Source: Tritrichomonas musculus (taxonomy: Eukaryota; Parabasalia; Tritrichomonadida; Tritrichomonadidae). From it: DNA of 64,000 nt. Positions 18,694 to 28,527 of the stretch are shown here, in pieces; position 1 is the stretch's first letter; each line of letters begins with the position of its first letter. The position numbers were made by a program, and so were the translations under genes. The notes under the pieces are model-generated. The model saw only the letters and a program-made list of their open reading frames with translations, did no database searches and was not told the origin of the DNA. The stretch covers positions 372,001 to 436,000 of the forward strand of contig JAPFFF010000018.1 in assembly GCA_039105265.1 (NCBI GenBank). Reading direction: 5' to 3'.

Positions 18694-20091
18694 TCAAATT
18701 ATATCATTTTTTTCCTTGATTATTAAATTCCAAATATTTGCGATATCTGAGAACTCAGATTTCTGAACTATATTATCTATTATGCTAATATAATAATCTT
18801 GAAAAATAGCATCTTGAATTTCATGATTATTTTTAACAATTGAGTAATCAAAGATCACTTTTATGGTTTTGATAAAATAAAGAGTTTCATGGCATTCATC
18901 AATTATCGAAAAAATTTGATCAAGAAAACCATTTTCAACAAGAAATGAAATATAATCAGATGGACCTAAACAGCATATCATACACATTGTTTTAATTGCT
19001 TCGACTTTTACTTTGTAGCTTAATTTGCATAAAAGAAAGAAAAAATTAAAATAATTTAAATTGAAAGAATTGAAAAACTGAGGAAAGCGATTTAATATCG
19101 ATTGATAAAAATTGCAAACTGAAACAAAATATACTTCTTCATTGACAGAAGAAGAAATATTTTTTTTAGCGTTTTCGTTTATCCTCTTAAAAAGTGCTGA
19201 ATGATCAATTATGTCATAAGATAAAAGGGCCAAATTCATTGTCTCCTGGTTTAGGAGTAATGTATACATTTTAAAAGCTTCAGCAATTAATCGTAAATCA
19301 TCATTTTCATCTGATAGTAATTTGAAAAGATTTTCAATTTGAATGTTATCATGAAAAAAGTTTTGAAACTTAATTCCCTTCTTGAATAAAGTACACATTA
19401 TTTTTAAATAGCAAAATTTTTCTAAATAATAATCCTCATCATTAAAAAGTGTATTTAAATTCTTGTAAACAGGAGCACAATATTCAAAGATTGCCTCTTC
19501 AGTCTTAATTATTTCTCGAAATGTTGAAAGAAAAGAAAAGTCATGAATATTAGAAAGAGATTTGACATAATTTTCAATTATGAAAGGGATTGGAATGTAT
19601 TTATGATGTTTTTTGACAATATTTTTGAGTAATTCATTGATTCTTTTAAATCTCTTTGTATGTTGGTTGAATTTATAATGGTCTATTCCTTCTTCTGGAT
19701 ATGTAGTAGCATCAGTTATCAACCGATCTAAAAAATCTTTACTTAGAAAAAAGCTGCATTCACTATCATGCTTTTCATATAATGTGATTAAAAGACGAGG
19801 TAAAAATATATAGCATTGTTCGTCTAATAAAGTTGGATTAATAAAAAAATTTAGTAAAATCAGATGTATTTGTTTTTCGAAAAATAAATTCTTTTCAGTT
19901 TTTGATAATCCATATTTTATTTTACTGTTAAAATCCATTATTATATGAAATTCAGAATATGGAGTATTTTCATCAACAGCTTTTAAAAAAATATAGCAGA
20001 GATCAGCGAAATCTTCCTTTCCTTTTTCTTTTCTTGATTTTTCTAGTTTTTGTATTTTTTGAAAATCATCAATCTCGATTTTATATTCCAT
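18694..20091 (-). CDS. Helical-repeat (ARM/HEAT-like) protein
   Basis: Protein of 465 residues from the ATG at 20091; a TTG lies eight codons upstream. It is almost entirely helical, with repeated hydrophobic helix pairs such as HLILLNFFINPTLLDEQCYIFLPRLLITLY and IKTMCMICCLGPSDYISFLVENGFLDQIF, a pattern seen in armadillo/HEAT scaffolds. There is no catalytic motif, signal peptide or membrane span. Trichomonads carry many divergent proteins of this type, similar in style to the protein at 711-2162. The function is unknown. Confidence 0.55.
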   Translation of the reverse strand: MEYKIEIDDFQKIQKLEKSRKEKGKEDFADLCYIFLKAVDENTPYSEFHIIMDFNSKIKYGLSKTEKNLFFEKQIHLILLNFFINPTLLDEQCYIFLPRLLITLYEKHDSECSFFLSKDFLDRLITDATTYPEEGIDHYKFNQHTKRFKRINELLKNIVKKHHKYIPIPFIIENYVKSLSNIHDFSFLSTFREIIKTEEAIFEYCAPVYKNLNTLFNDEDYYLEKFCYLKIMCTLFKKGIKFQNFFHDNIQIENLFKLLSDENDDLRLIAEAFKMYTLLLNQETMNLALLSYDIIDHSALFKRINENAKKNISSSVNEEVYFVSVCNFYQSILNRFPQFFNSFNLNYFNFFFLLCKLSYKVKVEAIKTMCMICCLGPSDYISFLVENGFLDQIFSIIDECHETLYFIKTIKVIFDYSIVKNNHEIQDAIFQDYYISIIDNIVQKSEFSDIANIWNLIIKEKNDII

Positions 20092-20276
20092 CAATATGTG
20101 TGGGTAGACGATCAAAATTCGTTAAATTATTTAAAATTTTTATTTATGAAAAATTTTTTTTATTTTATTTTTATATATATAATAATATAAAAAAGCATTT
20201 AATTAATAAAAGTTGACCAAATTAAGATTTATAATTTTTCAATAGTTATATAAATATTGAAAGAAATTTAAAATCA
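20092..20276. other. Start-region spacer
   Basis: AT-rich spacer between the start of the helical-repeat gene and the tandem repeat. Nothing further is seen. Confidence 0.4.
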
Positions 20277-20277
20277 T

Positions 20278-20806
20278 TTAATATCTTGTTATAGAGCTCC
20301 GAATTTATATTAAATAAATAAATATATAATAGTGATAAATTATATTATACTTATATTTATATTGGGAATGAACTTTTAATCAGCAGTTTTTTAAAAAAAG
20401 TTCTGAGAAGTTTCTTTTTTTATCATATATTTTTAGCAATTCAAAATATTTGAAAATGAAAAAACGATAAATAAGAATCTTTAATATCTTGTTATAGAGC
20501 TCCGAATTTATATTAAATAAATAAAAATATAATAGTGATAAATTATATTATACTTATATATATATCGGGAATGAACTTTTAATCAGCAGTTTTTTAAAAA
20601 AAGTTCTGAGAAGTTTCTTTTTTTATCATATATTTTTAGCAATTCAAAATATTTGAAAATGAAAAAACGATAAATAAGAATCTTTAATATCTTGTTATAG
20701 AGCTCCGAATTTATATTAAATAAATAAAAATATAATAGTAATAAATTACATTATATTTATATTTATATTGGGAATGAACTTTTAATCAGCAGTTTTTTTA
20801 AAAAAA
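20278..20806. repeat. 203-bp tandem repeat, about 2.6 copies
   Basis: TTTAATATCTTGTTATAGAG recurs at about 20278, 20481 and 20684, exactly 203 bases apart. Each copy also contains GAGCTCCGAATTT, GGGAATGAACTTTTAATCAG and a poly-T/poly-A tract. The second copy is nearly identical to the first; the third stops at about 125 bases, after GCAGTTTTTTT. The repeat is non-coding and lies between two genes, next to a decayed ankyrin-family gene. The near identity implies recent duplication. Confidence 0.85.
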
Positions 20807-20890
20807 TGCATGAAAGCTATTTTGTCACTTTTTATTACTTTATAAAATAAAAATGAGTGAATTCTTGAAAGATCAGATATAATAATATAT

Positions 20891-21265
20891 ATGCATTCTC
20901 GAGAACTTGCCGAATCTTCTTTAATGGAATTCTTGAAAAATTCAGATGATCTTGAAGAAAATTATGAAAATTTAATTCGCATTTTTAATGATTACAAAAT
21001 TGATGAAAATTCGCAAGATTTAAAAGATGTCTTAAATATAATTATTTCTTTTTGAAATAATTATCCTAGAAATCTACTATTTTTTTCATTTTTATTTTTT
21101 TCAAAGATTGAAAAAATTATATTATTTTTTAAGCCAAAAATTATGAAATTCTGGTCAAATATTGAAAAATTCCATATTTTTAGAACCAACAAACGAATTC
21201 TTTTATTTGCGCTCAACGAAAAAATTGTTACACTTGACCAAAAGATATATTGAATTGTTTTTTTA
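20891..21265 (+). pseudogene. 5' relic of a DUF3447/ankyrin-family gene
   Basis: An ATG at 20891 opens a frame of 54 codons (MHSRELAESSLMEFLKNSDD...) that stops at a TGA at 21053. The same frame then continues to 21265 with KIEKIILFFKPKIMKFW and IFRTNKRILLFALNEKIV. These two blocks match the conserved N-terminal region of DUF3447 proteins, where the pattern ILLFF...IKxxF... then IFxxNKRILLFLIEEKI precedes the ankyrin repeats. No ankyrin repeats follow. It is therefore a truncated, stop-interrupted member of the same family as the relic at 9.55-10.2 kb. A functional short protein of 54 residues is less likely. Confidence 0.65.
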
Positions 21266-21723
21266 GCTCCAAAAAATAAACATAATTCTTAACATTTATA
21301 TTTTTTCTAATATAATATATTTATATATTTTTATTTATATTAAATAATTTATAAATATAAGTAGTTCTAAAAGATAAAAATATTTCATAATTAAATTTTT
21401 ATATTCAAATATTTCAATGATCTTATTCAAAAAATAAAAAAACGATCATTTCTCATTTAAAAATAAAATCGTTGATATATCCCTTATTGCCCATTAAAAT
21501 ATTCTGGTATTTATAAAATAATCTAATTACCTCTTAATTAATATAATATATGAATATATAAATAAATGACGGAAGAGAATCCAGTACCCATACATATTTC
21601 CATCATAAAAATTTTTGATAAAAATGATAGAAAAAATTGAATTACAAACAAATTTTTAATATAAAATCGCATGATTAATTATATAATTAACATGATAAAT
21701 AATTAAAAAATAATAAAATAAGA
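21266..21723. other. Intergenic, AT-rich
   Basis: No coding, RNA or repeat signal beyond simple AT-rich sequence. It forms the 3' flank of the WD40 gene. Confidence 0.45.
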
Positions 21724-24700
21724 CTAATGTTTTGGTCTAGCTTTCACCATTTGCAATGGTTTTAATAGTTGTCTAGGTGTACGAACATATTGGTCAATTA
21801 AAGTTTTCGGACTTTTGTTATTACTATTAATATTGTTTACATTTTTGCTTGGATTATGATAAGCATGAAAACTCTTTACATCTTTTGGTCCATTTGAATC
21901 AACAACCATTCGATATCTTTTGCAAGCGAAAGGACTAATTCCTCGCTGTCTTATGTAACGAGCATCTTTTGATGATCTTAAATAAATTGGCATGATTGGT
22001 TCAACAAAAGTTGGCCCTCTTGCTGACTCTGGAATTTGTATATCTGGATTTTGAAATTTTGGATTAAAATTCAATGAATGACGATCAATATTAGTCTTGT
22101 ATTGAGCTTGATTTTTTCTTTCCTCCTCATAATTTTTATTATTATCTTCTTCTTCAAAATCAACTTTTGTCTCATTTGAATTTAAGTCATCGCTTTGAGC
22201 TGCTTCTCTTTCTCTCTTTTCTTTTATCTTCAACATCAGCTGCTCTTTGCAAAAATTCATCTCTGCGACTGTTTTATTCAAATTTGGAACAGATGCACCA
22301 CGAGAGTGAGCTGAAGATTTGTGAACTTTTTTCATAGGCAACACTTGATTATCTAGCAAGAAAGAAGGCCTATTTAAAGCGTCATTTGAGAACTCTTTTT
22401 CATCTGGAAATCTCACAAATGATTCTCTTTGATGATTAGTGTAATGTTTTTGTGAAGCTTCATGATTTTCGTCTTCATTATTATTATCATTACTTGGTAA
22501 TGTATTTGGTTGTGGATCTTTTAATACCTCTTCATCTAACTTTTTCAATTGTGATGATTGAATAATAATATGATCTGCTTGTTTTGACATTTTTATTTGT
22601 GAGACGTTTATTGGTGGTAAAGTAACCATGACTCCCCAAGAAGGTGTCGAATACTTAACTTCTCTCCTCTTATTTCTTGAATTCATGTAGAAAGGTGAAT
22701 TTGACGGCGGTTGTGGTGAAAATGATGGGAATTTGCTTGATTTCAGTCCTTGTCGTTCCAAAAGCCGTAAAAGTGACGCGTATCGTTTGTCACCATTTTC
22801 TGCCATCTTCCGCACCATGTTGATGTCGAAAAAGAGATTCACTGGCGGAGCGGATCCGTCAACAAGAAAGCGGAACGGATCAGGCGTTCGTGATCTTCGA
22901 TGTGCTGCTGCTGGGTCAAATAATGGACGCCTCTCGCGCTGAGGACGATAAGTTGGAGGCGTCGGGGAGCGCCGAACGCGACGCGCTTTGGCAACTTGCG
23001 GGACGATGGCAATGTCGTTTGGGACCGTTTTTGGAATGTTGCCGAATTTTCGGAGAGAAGAAGGATCGACTGTCTGTGATGCCGTGTTTTTGTAGCCTTT
23101 TTTCAAAAGACGACTTGGAAGTTGCTGAGGTTTCTTGTTTGTTTTGTTTGTAGCTTTCTTCTCATTTTCACTATTTTTATTCGTGTCCTCATTTTCATTA
23201 TGCTTGCTTGTGTTTTGGTCTTTACTTTTGCCATTTTTATTCTTGTTTAAGTTGTCATTTATATTTTTACTTGTGTTTTGGTCTTTACTTTTGTTTGTGC
23301 TGTCACTTTTATTTTTACTTTTGTTTGTGTTGTCATTTATATTTTTGTTTGTGTTGTCATTTATATTTTTGTTTGTGCTGTCACTTTTACTTTTGTTTGT
23401 GTTGTCATTTATATTTTTGTTTGTGTTGTCATTTATATTTTTGTTTGTGCTGTCACTTTTACTTTTGTTTGTGTTGTCATTTATATTTTTGTTTGTGTTG
23501 TCATTTATATTTTTGTTTGTGTTGTCATTTATATTTTTACTTGTGTTTTGGGTTTTACTTTTGTTTGTGTTGTCAATTTTGTTCTTGTTTGTGTTGTCAT
23601 TTTTACTTTTGTTTGCGTTTTGGTCTTTGTTTTGATTATTGTTGCCTTTTTTGTTTGTTTTTTGTTTGTCATTTTCTTTATTTTTATTGTGACTATCTTT
23701 GTCTATGCTATTTGAGTCTGATTTTGTTTTATTTTTACCTTTATTCTTTTGATTTTCAGCTTCTTTTTTATTTATTGAATCTGGATTTAATTCACTATTT
23801 TTGCCAGAATTCATTTTCTTTTCTTTATCTGTGTCAGTTTTCTTTTCATTTGACTTTTTGTTGGCATTTTGATCGTTTTCAGAAATATTCTTACTTGATT
23901 TTGATTCATTTTCGCTTTTCTTTGTGACAGAGAAAGATTCGCTGTTTTTATCATTTTCTGTGTCATTTGAAGATTGTGTTGGCACTTTTGGCTGAGGCGC
24001 TCTTGCACGACTTGGGCGAGTTCTGGCTTGTGTTTTTGGCTCTTTGATTGCGTTTTCACGTCTTGCGTCATTGAATGCTTTCAATATTTCTTTTTCTTTT
24101 TCTTCTCTTTCTTTATCAGCCTTTTGTTTTTCGAGCAATTTGATCATATCATCAGTTTTGTTATCTTTTGAATCTTCTGTCTCATTTTGTGATCGGTTTG
24201 ATTCAATTTCAACTGATTGAGAAAAACCGCTTTTTTTGTCCTCTTCTTCCTCTTCAAGAATATATTCATAAGAATATTCATCACTAGTTTTTGGCTTTTG
24301 TGATGAAAGCTTTTTTTCTTTGTTTTCTTGGTCTGGTGGTCGCGGAAATTTATCATATGGCAAATTGATCATATTTTTTGGTCGATTGTCAGTTTCATCA
24401 AAATCTTCAAAATTTAAATTCTGTTCTTGTGACATTGAAAGCTGTTTTTTCAGAGCTTCTATTATTCTTCTTCTTCGAGCATTAATTCTGCTTTTTTTTG
24501 GGTCATTTTTCTTTTTTCGTCCAGCAAATACTGATTCTTCCTTTTCTTCTTCTTCCTTGAACATCAAAATACTATTGTCAAGGAAATCTGTTTTTCTATC
24601 ATAATTATCATATATTTCATCTTCAAGATCAATATTTTCACCAAAAATGTCTCCTCCTTTGGTAATCATTATTTCATTTAAGGTGGCAATTAGAATGTCT

Positions 24701-26490
24701 CTCTTTCCATTCATTACACAACATTGGAGGAGTGGAAGAGGGAAAACAAGTTTGCACATAACATTAAATTCTTTTGACCATACTTTAATTGATTTATCTA
24801 GTGATGATGAAACGAAAAAAGTTGAGCCGAGAGAAAAGCTAGTAATTGAATCATCATGCAATCTCATTGAGTTTGTCTCATGAAACAAAAGTTGCTGGTT
24901 TAAAACATATAAGCTTGTAATTAGACCATGATCAGTGGCATAGATTGCTATTCTATCAAAAAAAAGTGATATTTTTGAAATTGGTGTATTCAAATAATCA
25001 CCAACTTCCTTTTCTTGAATTAATGATATCAAGCAAGCTCGCTCTTCGAATGAAATAATTAAACATTCACTCTCTTTATCATAAAAAATGCCAATAATCG
25101 GATATTTATAATTACAAACAATTCGTCCTAAAGGTTTCATTGTTGAATATGAATAAAATAGAAGTTGGCCAACATTAGTTCCAAAGCAAAACGATAAATC
25201 ATCTCGAAATTTGCATTGGCATATACTAGTAATTTTAAAATCAATTGATCCAATCATTTGGCATGGATCTTGACCTGTATTAAATATTTGCATTGATCCA
25301 TCTTGCAAAGGAATGAGGAGTTGATCACGTTTAGTTTGTGAGCCTTGGCCACGGTCATAAAAGCACGAAATAGGAGTAGAAAGTGAGGTTAATGTTGCAG
25401 CAGTTAAAACACATGATGTTTTTGGTGATATTAAGCGTACATGTGAATTTTCTAAAACAACTGTTATACGCGCTGCTTCGTTTTCCTTATTTGATCTGGT
25501 AATTGATAATGGCTTTCCGAAAGTTGGATTCCAAAATCTCCACGGAAGATTGGCCTTAAGCAGAATGACACTTCCTCCTGCACAAAGGACGATTCTGGGA
25601 TATGGTTTAGCAAAATAAAACATGCGATGAACTGGAATATCTGATTGGTAACAATTAAAAAAATTAGACGTTTTAACATCAATGATTGTTATACTATATT
25701 TAGCATCTAAAATGGCTACATATTCGTCATCTATGAATTGAATGGCAAGTGAAGCAGATGTACCAATATAAAATCTCTTACTTATTCCTCTTGTTTTCTT
25801 TGGCCAAAGAACTGCTCCTTGATTGGTATTTGTTGTCATGAAGTATTGAGAGTTTTCAAAAAAGCCGCATTGTGTTTGAGAAGATGAGCCATATTTGATG
25901 GCTGCACCATTTGATGTTCCATCCAGATTATAGCTCTGAATATTTCCTTTGTTGTCATTTACATAAAGCTCTTCTCGAGTATAATCAAACATTGGCGGAT
26001 TCATAATACTTGAATGGATGTGTGATAGAATAACATTTCTCATTGAAATTTTAATTTTTGGATACACAAAGACAACTGATGATTCTGGTGATGTAAAATG
26101 AAAAGACCATGTCATTAAATGCTCGCCAGATGTTATAATTGTGTTTGATGATGCAGAAAATATAATATTAAAAACGCTTTGATCATTTATTTTGACTCCA
26201 GTCATGATATTCTTCTTTAAATCTGACATAAACAAAATAATAAATTCAGCAGATACAGCTGTTACTCCAATAAGAATATCATATTTCGGGACAGGCACAA
26301 GCGCTGTTAAAACATATGGATATGATTCTTTCACGATTGTTGACTCAAAACGTGTGATTTCTTTTTGCCCTAATACAAGAAATTCTTTTTCACGAAATTG
26401 AACAACTGTACCAAGCGATTGCGATTTGATTTGAAGACATGATTCTTTTTCAAGACCCCATTCAAGAAGTTTGTAGGAGTCTTGTGCCAT
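21724..26490 (-). CDS. Large WD40-repeat protein with charged repeat tail
   Basis: Protein of 1588 residues. Residues 1 to about 610 are a beta-propeller region with several WD-like repeats; the clearest is HDDSITSFSLGSTFFVSSSLDKSIKVWSKEF near 545-575. Residues about 620-945 are highly charged (Lys/Glu/Asp/Ser). Residues about 950-1095 are an eight-residue repeat KNINDNTN/KSKSDSTN. Residues about 1127-1253 form a distinct Arg/Pro-rich block encoded by unusually GC-rich DNA. The C-terminal 330 residues contain PSFSPQPPSNSPF-type segments and a final Lys-rich tail. The propeller suggests a protein-interaction scaffold, perhaps cytoskeletal; I cannot name an orthologue. Codons for the octamer repeat make a 24-base tandem array at 23,200-23,640. 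Confidence 0.75.
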   Translation of the reverse strand: MAQDSYKLLEWGLEKESCLQIKSQSLGTVVQFREKEFLVLGQKEITRFESTIVKESYPYVLTALVPVPKYDILIGVTAVSAEFIILFMSDLKKNIMTGVKINDQSVFNIIFSASSNTIITSGEHLMTWSFHFTSPESSVVFVYPKIKISMRNVILSHIHSSIMNPPMFDYTREELYVNDNKGNIQSYNLDGTSNGAAIKYGSSSQTQCGFFENSQYFMTTNTNQGAVLWPKKTRGISKRFYIGTSASLAIQFIDDEYVAILDAKYSITIIDVKTSNFFNCYQSDIPVHRMFYFAKPYPRIVLCAGGSVILLKANLPWRFWNPTFGKPLSITRSNKENEAARITVVLENSHVRLISPKTSCVLTAATLTSLSTPISCFYDRGQGSQTKRDQLLIPLQDGSMQIFNTGQDPCQMIGSIDFKITSICQCKFRDDLSFCFGTNVGQLLFYSYSTMKPLGRIVCNYKYPIIGIFYDKESECLIISFEERACLISLIQEKEVGDYLNTPISKISLFFDRIAIYATDHGLITSLYVLNQQLLFHETNSMRLHDDSITSFSLGSTFFVSSSLDKSIKVWSKEFNVMCKLVFPLPLLQCCVMNGKRDILIATLNEIMITKGGDIFGENIDLEDEIYDNYDRKTDFLDNSILMFKEEEEKEESVFAGRKKKNDPKKSRINARRRRIIEALKKQLSMSQEQNLNFEDFDETDNRPKNMINLPYDKFPRPPDQENKEKKLSSQKPKTSDEYSYEYILEEEEEDKKSGFSQSVEIESNRSQNETEDSKDNKTDDMIKLLEKQKADKEREEKEKEILKAFNDARRENAIKEPKTQARTRPSRARAPQPKVPTQSSNDTENDKNSESFSVTKKSENESKSSKNISENDQNANKKSNEKKTDTDKEKKMNSGKNSELNPDSINKKEAENQKNKGKNKTKSDSNSIDKDSHNKNKENDKQKTNKKGNNNQNKDQNANKSKNDNTNKNKIDNTNKSKTQNTSKNINDNTNKNINDNTNKNINDNTNKSKSDSTNKNINDNTNKNINDNTNKSKSDSTNKNINDNTNKNINDNTNKSKNKSDSTNKSKDQNTSKNINDNLNKNKNGKSKDQNTSKHNENEDTNKNSENEKKATNKTNKKPQQLPSRLLKKGYKNTASQTVDPSSLRKFGNIPKTVPNDIAIVPQVAKARRVRRSPTPPTYRPQRERRPLFDPAAAHRRSRTPDPFRFLVDGSAPPVNLFFDINMVRKMAENGDKRYASLLRLLERQGLKSSKFPSFSPQPPSNSPFYMNSRNKRREVKYSTPSWGVMVTLPPINVSQIKMSKQADHIIIQSSQLKKLDEEVLKDPQPNTLPSNDNNNEDENHEASQKHYTNHQRESFVRFPDEKEFSNDALNRPSFLLDNQVLPMKKVHKSSAHSRGASVPNLNKTVAEMNFCKEQLMLKIKEKREREAAQSDDLNSNETKVDFEEEDNNKNYEEERKNQAQYKTNIDRHSLNFNPKFQNPDIQIPESARGPTFVEPIMPIYLRSSKDARYIRQRGISPFACKRYRMVVDSNGPKDVKSFHAYHNPSKNVNNINSNNKSPKTLIDQYVRTPRQLLKPLQMVKARPKH
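22730..23110. other. GC-rich island inside the WD40 gene
   Basis: About 380 bases are much richer in G and C than the rest of the window, with CG dinucleotides common (for example GCGCCGAACGCGACGCGC near 22,970). On the gene's strand they encode an Arg/Pro/Ala-rich segment (KARRVRRSPTPPTYRPQRER). The reading frame is intact through it. The sharp compositional shift is seen directly; its origin is not. Confidence 0.7.
23200..23640 (-). repeat. 24-bp coding tandem repeat (NTNKNIND units)
   Basis: The + strand shows repeated TTTGTTTGTGTTGTCATTTA blocks with a 24-base period. On the minus strand they encode the octamer N-T-N-K-N/S-I/K-N/S-D about 15 times, with KDQNTSKN variants at both ends. 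It sits inside the WD40 gene. The period is a multiple of three, so copy-number changes keep the frame. Confidence 0.8.
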
Positions 26491-27453
26491 AAATTAAATA
26501 AATATTTGCACGTTAAAAATTAAAACGTTCTTTATTTGTGAAATAATTGAAATATTTGTTAATTTATTTGGTCTTTTGAAATCAAATTTTCAAATAATTG
26601 AATTATTCAATTGTTTTTTACAATTTCCAGCAATCTTTTTCCCAAAAGTATATATCATTTATCTTCATGTTTAATTTTTATTCAACTAAGCTTGTAAAAT
26701 ATACCCAAATGTAAAAAAAAGACCTGGTCTTGGTGATTCTTTCTGGTCTTTTGGCGATTTTAATAAATCTTTTAAAAAGTTATTTCTTATGAATTATTAA
26801 ATAAAATGATTAAAAGATATTTGATTAAATAATAATTCAATTTACGAATCAACATTCAATAAATTCAATGAATTTATTTAATTACTCGGCTATATATATT
26901 CATAAAAATATAAATACTATTAATATTTCAATGCATTATTTCAATGCATTATTTATTATTCGGCTATATATATTCATAAAAATATAAATACTATTAATAT
27001 TTTAAATACATTTTATATCGGTATATATTTAAAATATGAATGAAAAAAAATTTATTTTCAATTGAAAAAATACTTTTATTGATTTTATTATATATTTATA
27101 TCTTTTTTTTTTATTTATTTTATAAATGATATTTTGAAAGCTTTACAAATCACCATCGCCAAAAAAACCGTTTTGGTGATCTCCAAAATATATGTAAACT
27201 ATTCAAAATTGAATGCTGTCGCCAAAAACCCAAGACCTGGGCTTTTGGTGAAATCGGTTATTTGGCTTTTCATCGTCAATATAAATGAGCTTTTTATTAT
27301 TATTTTATATGATATATTATACAAATCATACAATTATTTTGTAATATTCAAAAAATAACAATTTTTTACTGAGAAAATCTTATCGATTATTAATATGACT
27401 TTTGATAAAACTCATTTAATTCCTCTTTCAAATAATTCAATGGTTTATGACAA
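26491..27453. other. Intergenic with short repeats
   Basis: On the WD40 gene's strand GAACGTTTTA lies about 30 bases before its ATG. Farther right, CGGCTATATATATTCATAAA and about 25 following bases occur twice, at 26887 and 26961 (74 bp apart). Words such as TTGGTGAT, TTGGCGAT and CCCAAGACCTGG recur in both orientations at 26720-26760 and 27150-27260, suggesting an old inverted-repeat element. No gene is convincing; the plus frame at 27134-27358 runs through these repeats. Confidence 0.5.
26884..27003. repeat. 74-bp direct repeat, about 1.6 copies
   Basis: CGGCTATATATATTCATAAA followed by AATATAAATACTATTAATAT is present at 26887 and again at 26961. The linker contains two copies of TTTCAATGCATTA. 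It is non-coding. Confidence 0.7.
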
Positions 27454-27455
27454 TA

Positions 27456-28285
27456 GACCTATCCACAAATCAAAAATCGTTTGTTGAACGTTTATTGAAA
27501 ATTTGCGGACAACAAACTTTTTGTGAATATCTTAAAATTCTCAAATAAAAAAATATTTGTAAAAAAGCTAATGTTTGCATCTATAAAACTTTTTCGAGGA
27601 CAATATTTTTTAAAAAATAATATTAACTTCAAATTATATGAGCAAACAATTAAAAATAGATGCAAATAGCTTATTATCAAATATAAGTATTAATAAGAAC
27701 AAATTCGACTATATCAATAATATACTTTATAATTCAATGTTTGATAAGAATTTTCTATTTTTTTATGTTTTTATAGATGAATTATGTAAAAATAATTATG
27801 ATCATTTCGAATTTAGAAACTAAAATTTTATTTAACCAATATTTTCATCAACCATTTTAAATAATACAATCTAAATCATATGAATTTTGCATATACAACT
27901 GATTTAAATTGTAAAAATCAAATTTTTTTCATTATTATCCTTTTTCAAAATATTTACTCTGTTCTTTTATGTACATTCAATTATAAATTTTGATCTTTAT
28001 TTAAAAACAGCCAAATCATTAATTAATTTTTTTCTTTAAAAAATATATATTTTTTAAGATATTGGAACAAAAAAAATTAAAACATAAAGCAAATAAACGT
28101 TTTGTTTTTGAACAAAACGTTTACCAAAAAACTTAAAAAATTACGGACAATACCGCTTATTTGCAAAGAATGGGATATTTAGAAATAATTAAATATTTGA
28201 GTACAATAAAATGTTCACAAAAAGTTTATTATCCGCAAATTTTTAGTAAACGTTCAACAAACGATTTTTGATTTGTGGATAGGTC
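27456..28285. mobile_element. 830-bp TA-flanked inverted-repeat element (MITE-like)
   Basis: The ends are inverted repeats of 75 bp, left 27456-27530 and right 28211-28285, beginning GACCTATCCACAAATC and differing at about five positions. TA dinucleotides flank both ends (27454-27455 and 28286-28287), as in Tc1/mariner-type insertion. The interior encodes no transposase; its longest frames are AT-rich and about 60 codons. It also holds a perfect 13-bp-arm hairpin (28094-28123). It is best read as a non-autonomous DNA element. The high arm identity suggests a fairly recent insertion. Confidence 0.8.
28094..28123. repeat. Hairpin with 13-bp perfect arms
   Basis: TAAACGTTTTGTT is followed by a four-base loop and then its exact reverse complement. 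It lies inside the 830-bp inverted-repeat element. It could be a transposase-binding subterminal site or simple self-complementarity. Confidence 0.6.
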
Positions 28286-28527
28286 TAATAATAAATATTA
28301 ATAAAATTTATTTGAAAATAATATGGTTACATTTGGTGATTTTTAAAACCCAAAAAACGTTTATTTCACCAAATTTACAAGCTTAATTCAACTTAGAAAT
28401 AAGCAGATTTTGATTTTTAATGGTTTGAAATTTCAGTTATCACTATTTCTCTTTAATATCTTTAAGAAATATATAAAAATTTATTTACGTTTATTTACAT
28501 TAAATTAAATACTAAATAAGAAAAGTA

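Noticed and set aside
23135-23927. Long hydrophobic plus-strand frames, seemingly a multi-pass membrane protein
   Set aside because: They are the antisense of the 24-base Asn/Lys/Asp repeat in the WD40 gene; the repeat alone keeps all frames open.
27134-27358. Plus-strand frame of 74 codons as a small gene
   Set aside because: It runs through inverted copies of the TTGGTGAT/TTGGCGAT words and loses coding character after 40 codons.
26683-28394. A larger inverted-repeat element with TAAGCTTGTAAA at both ends enclosing the 830-bp element
   Set aside because: Only about 12 bases match and the word also occurs near 16,230, so the evidence is too weak.
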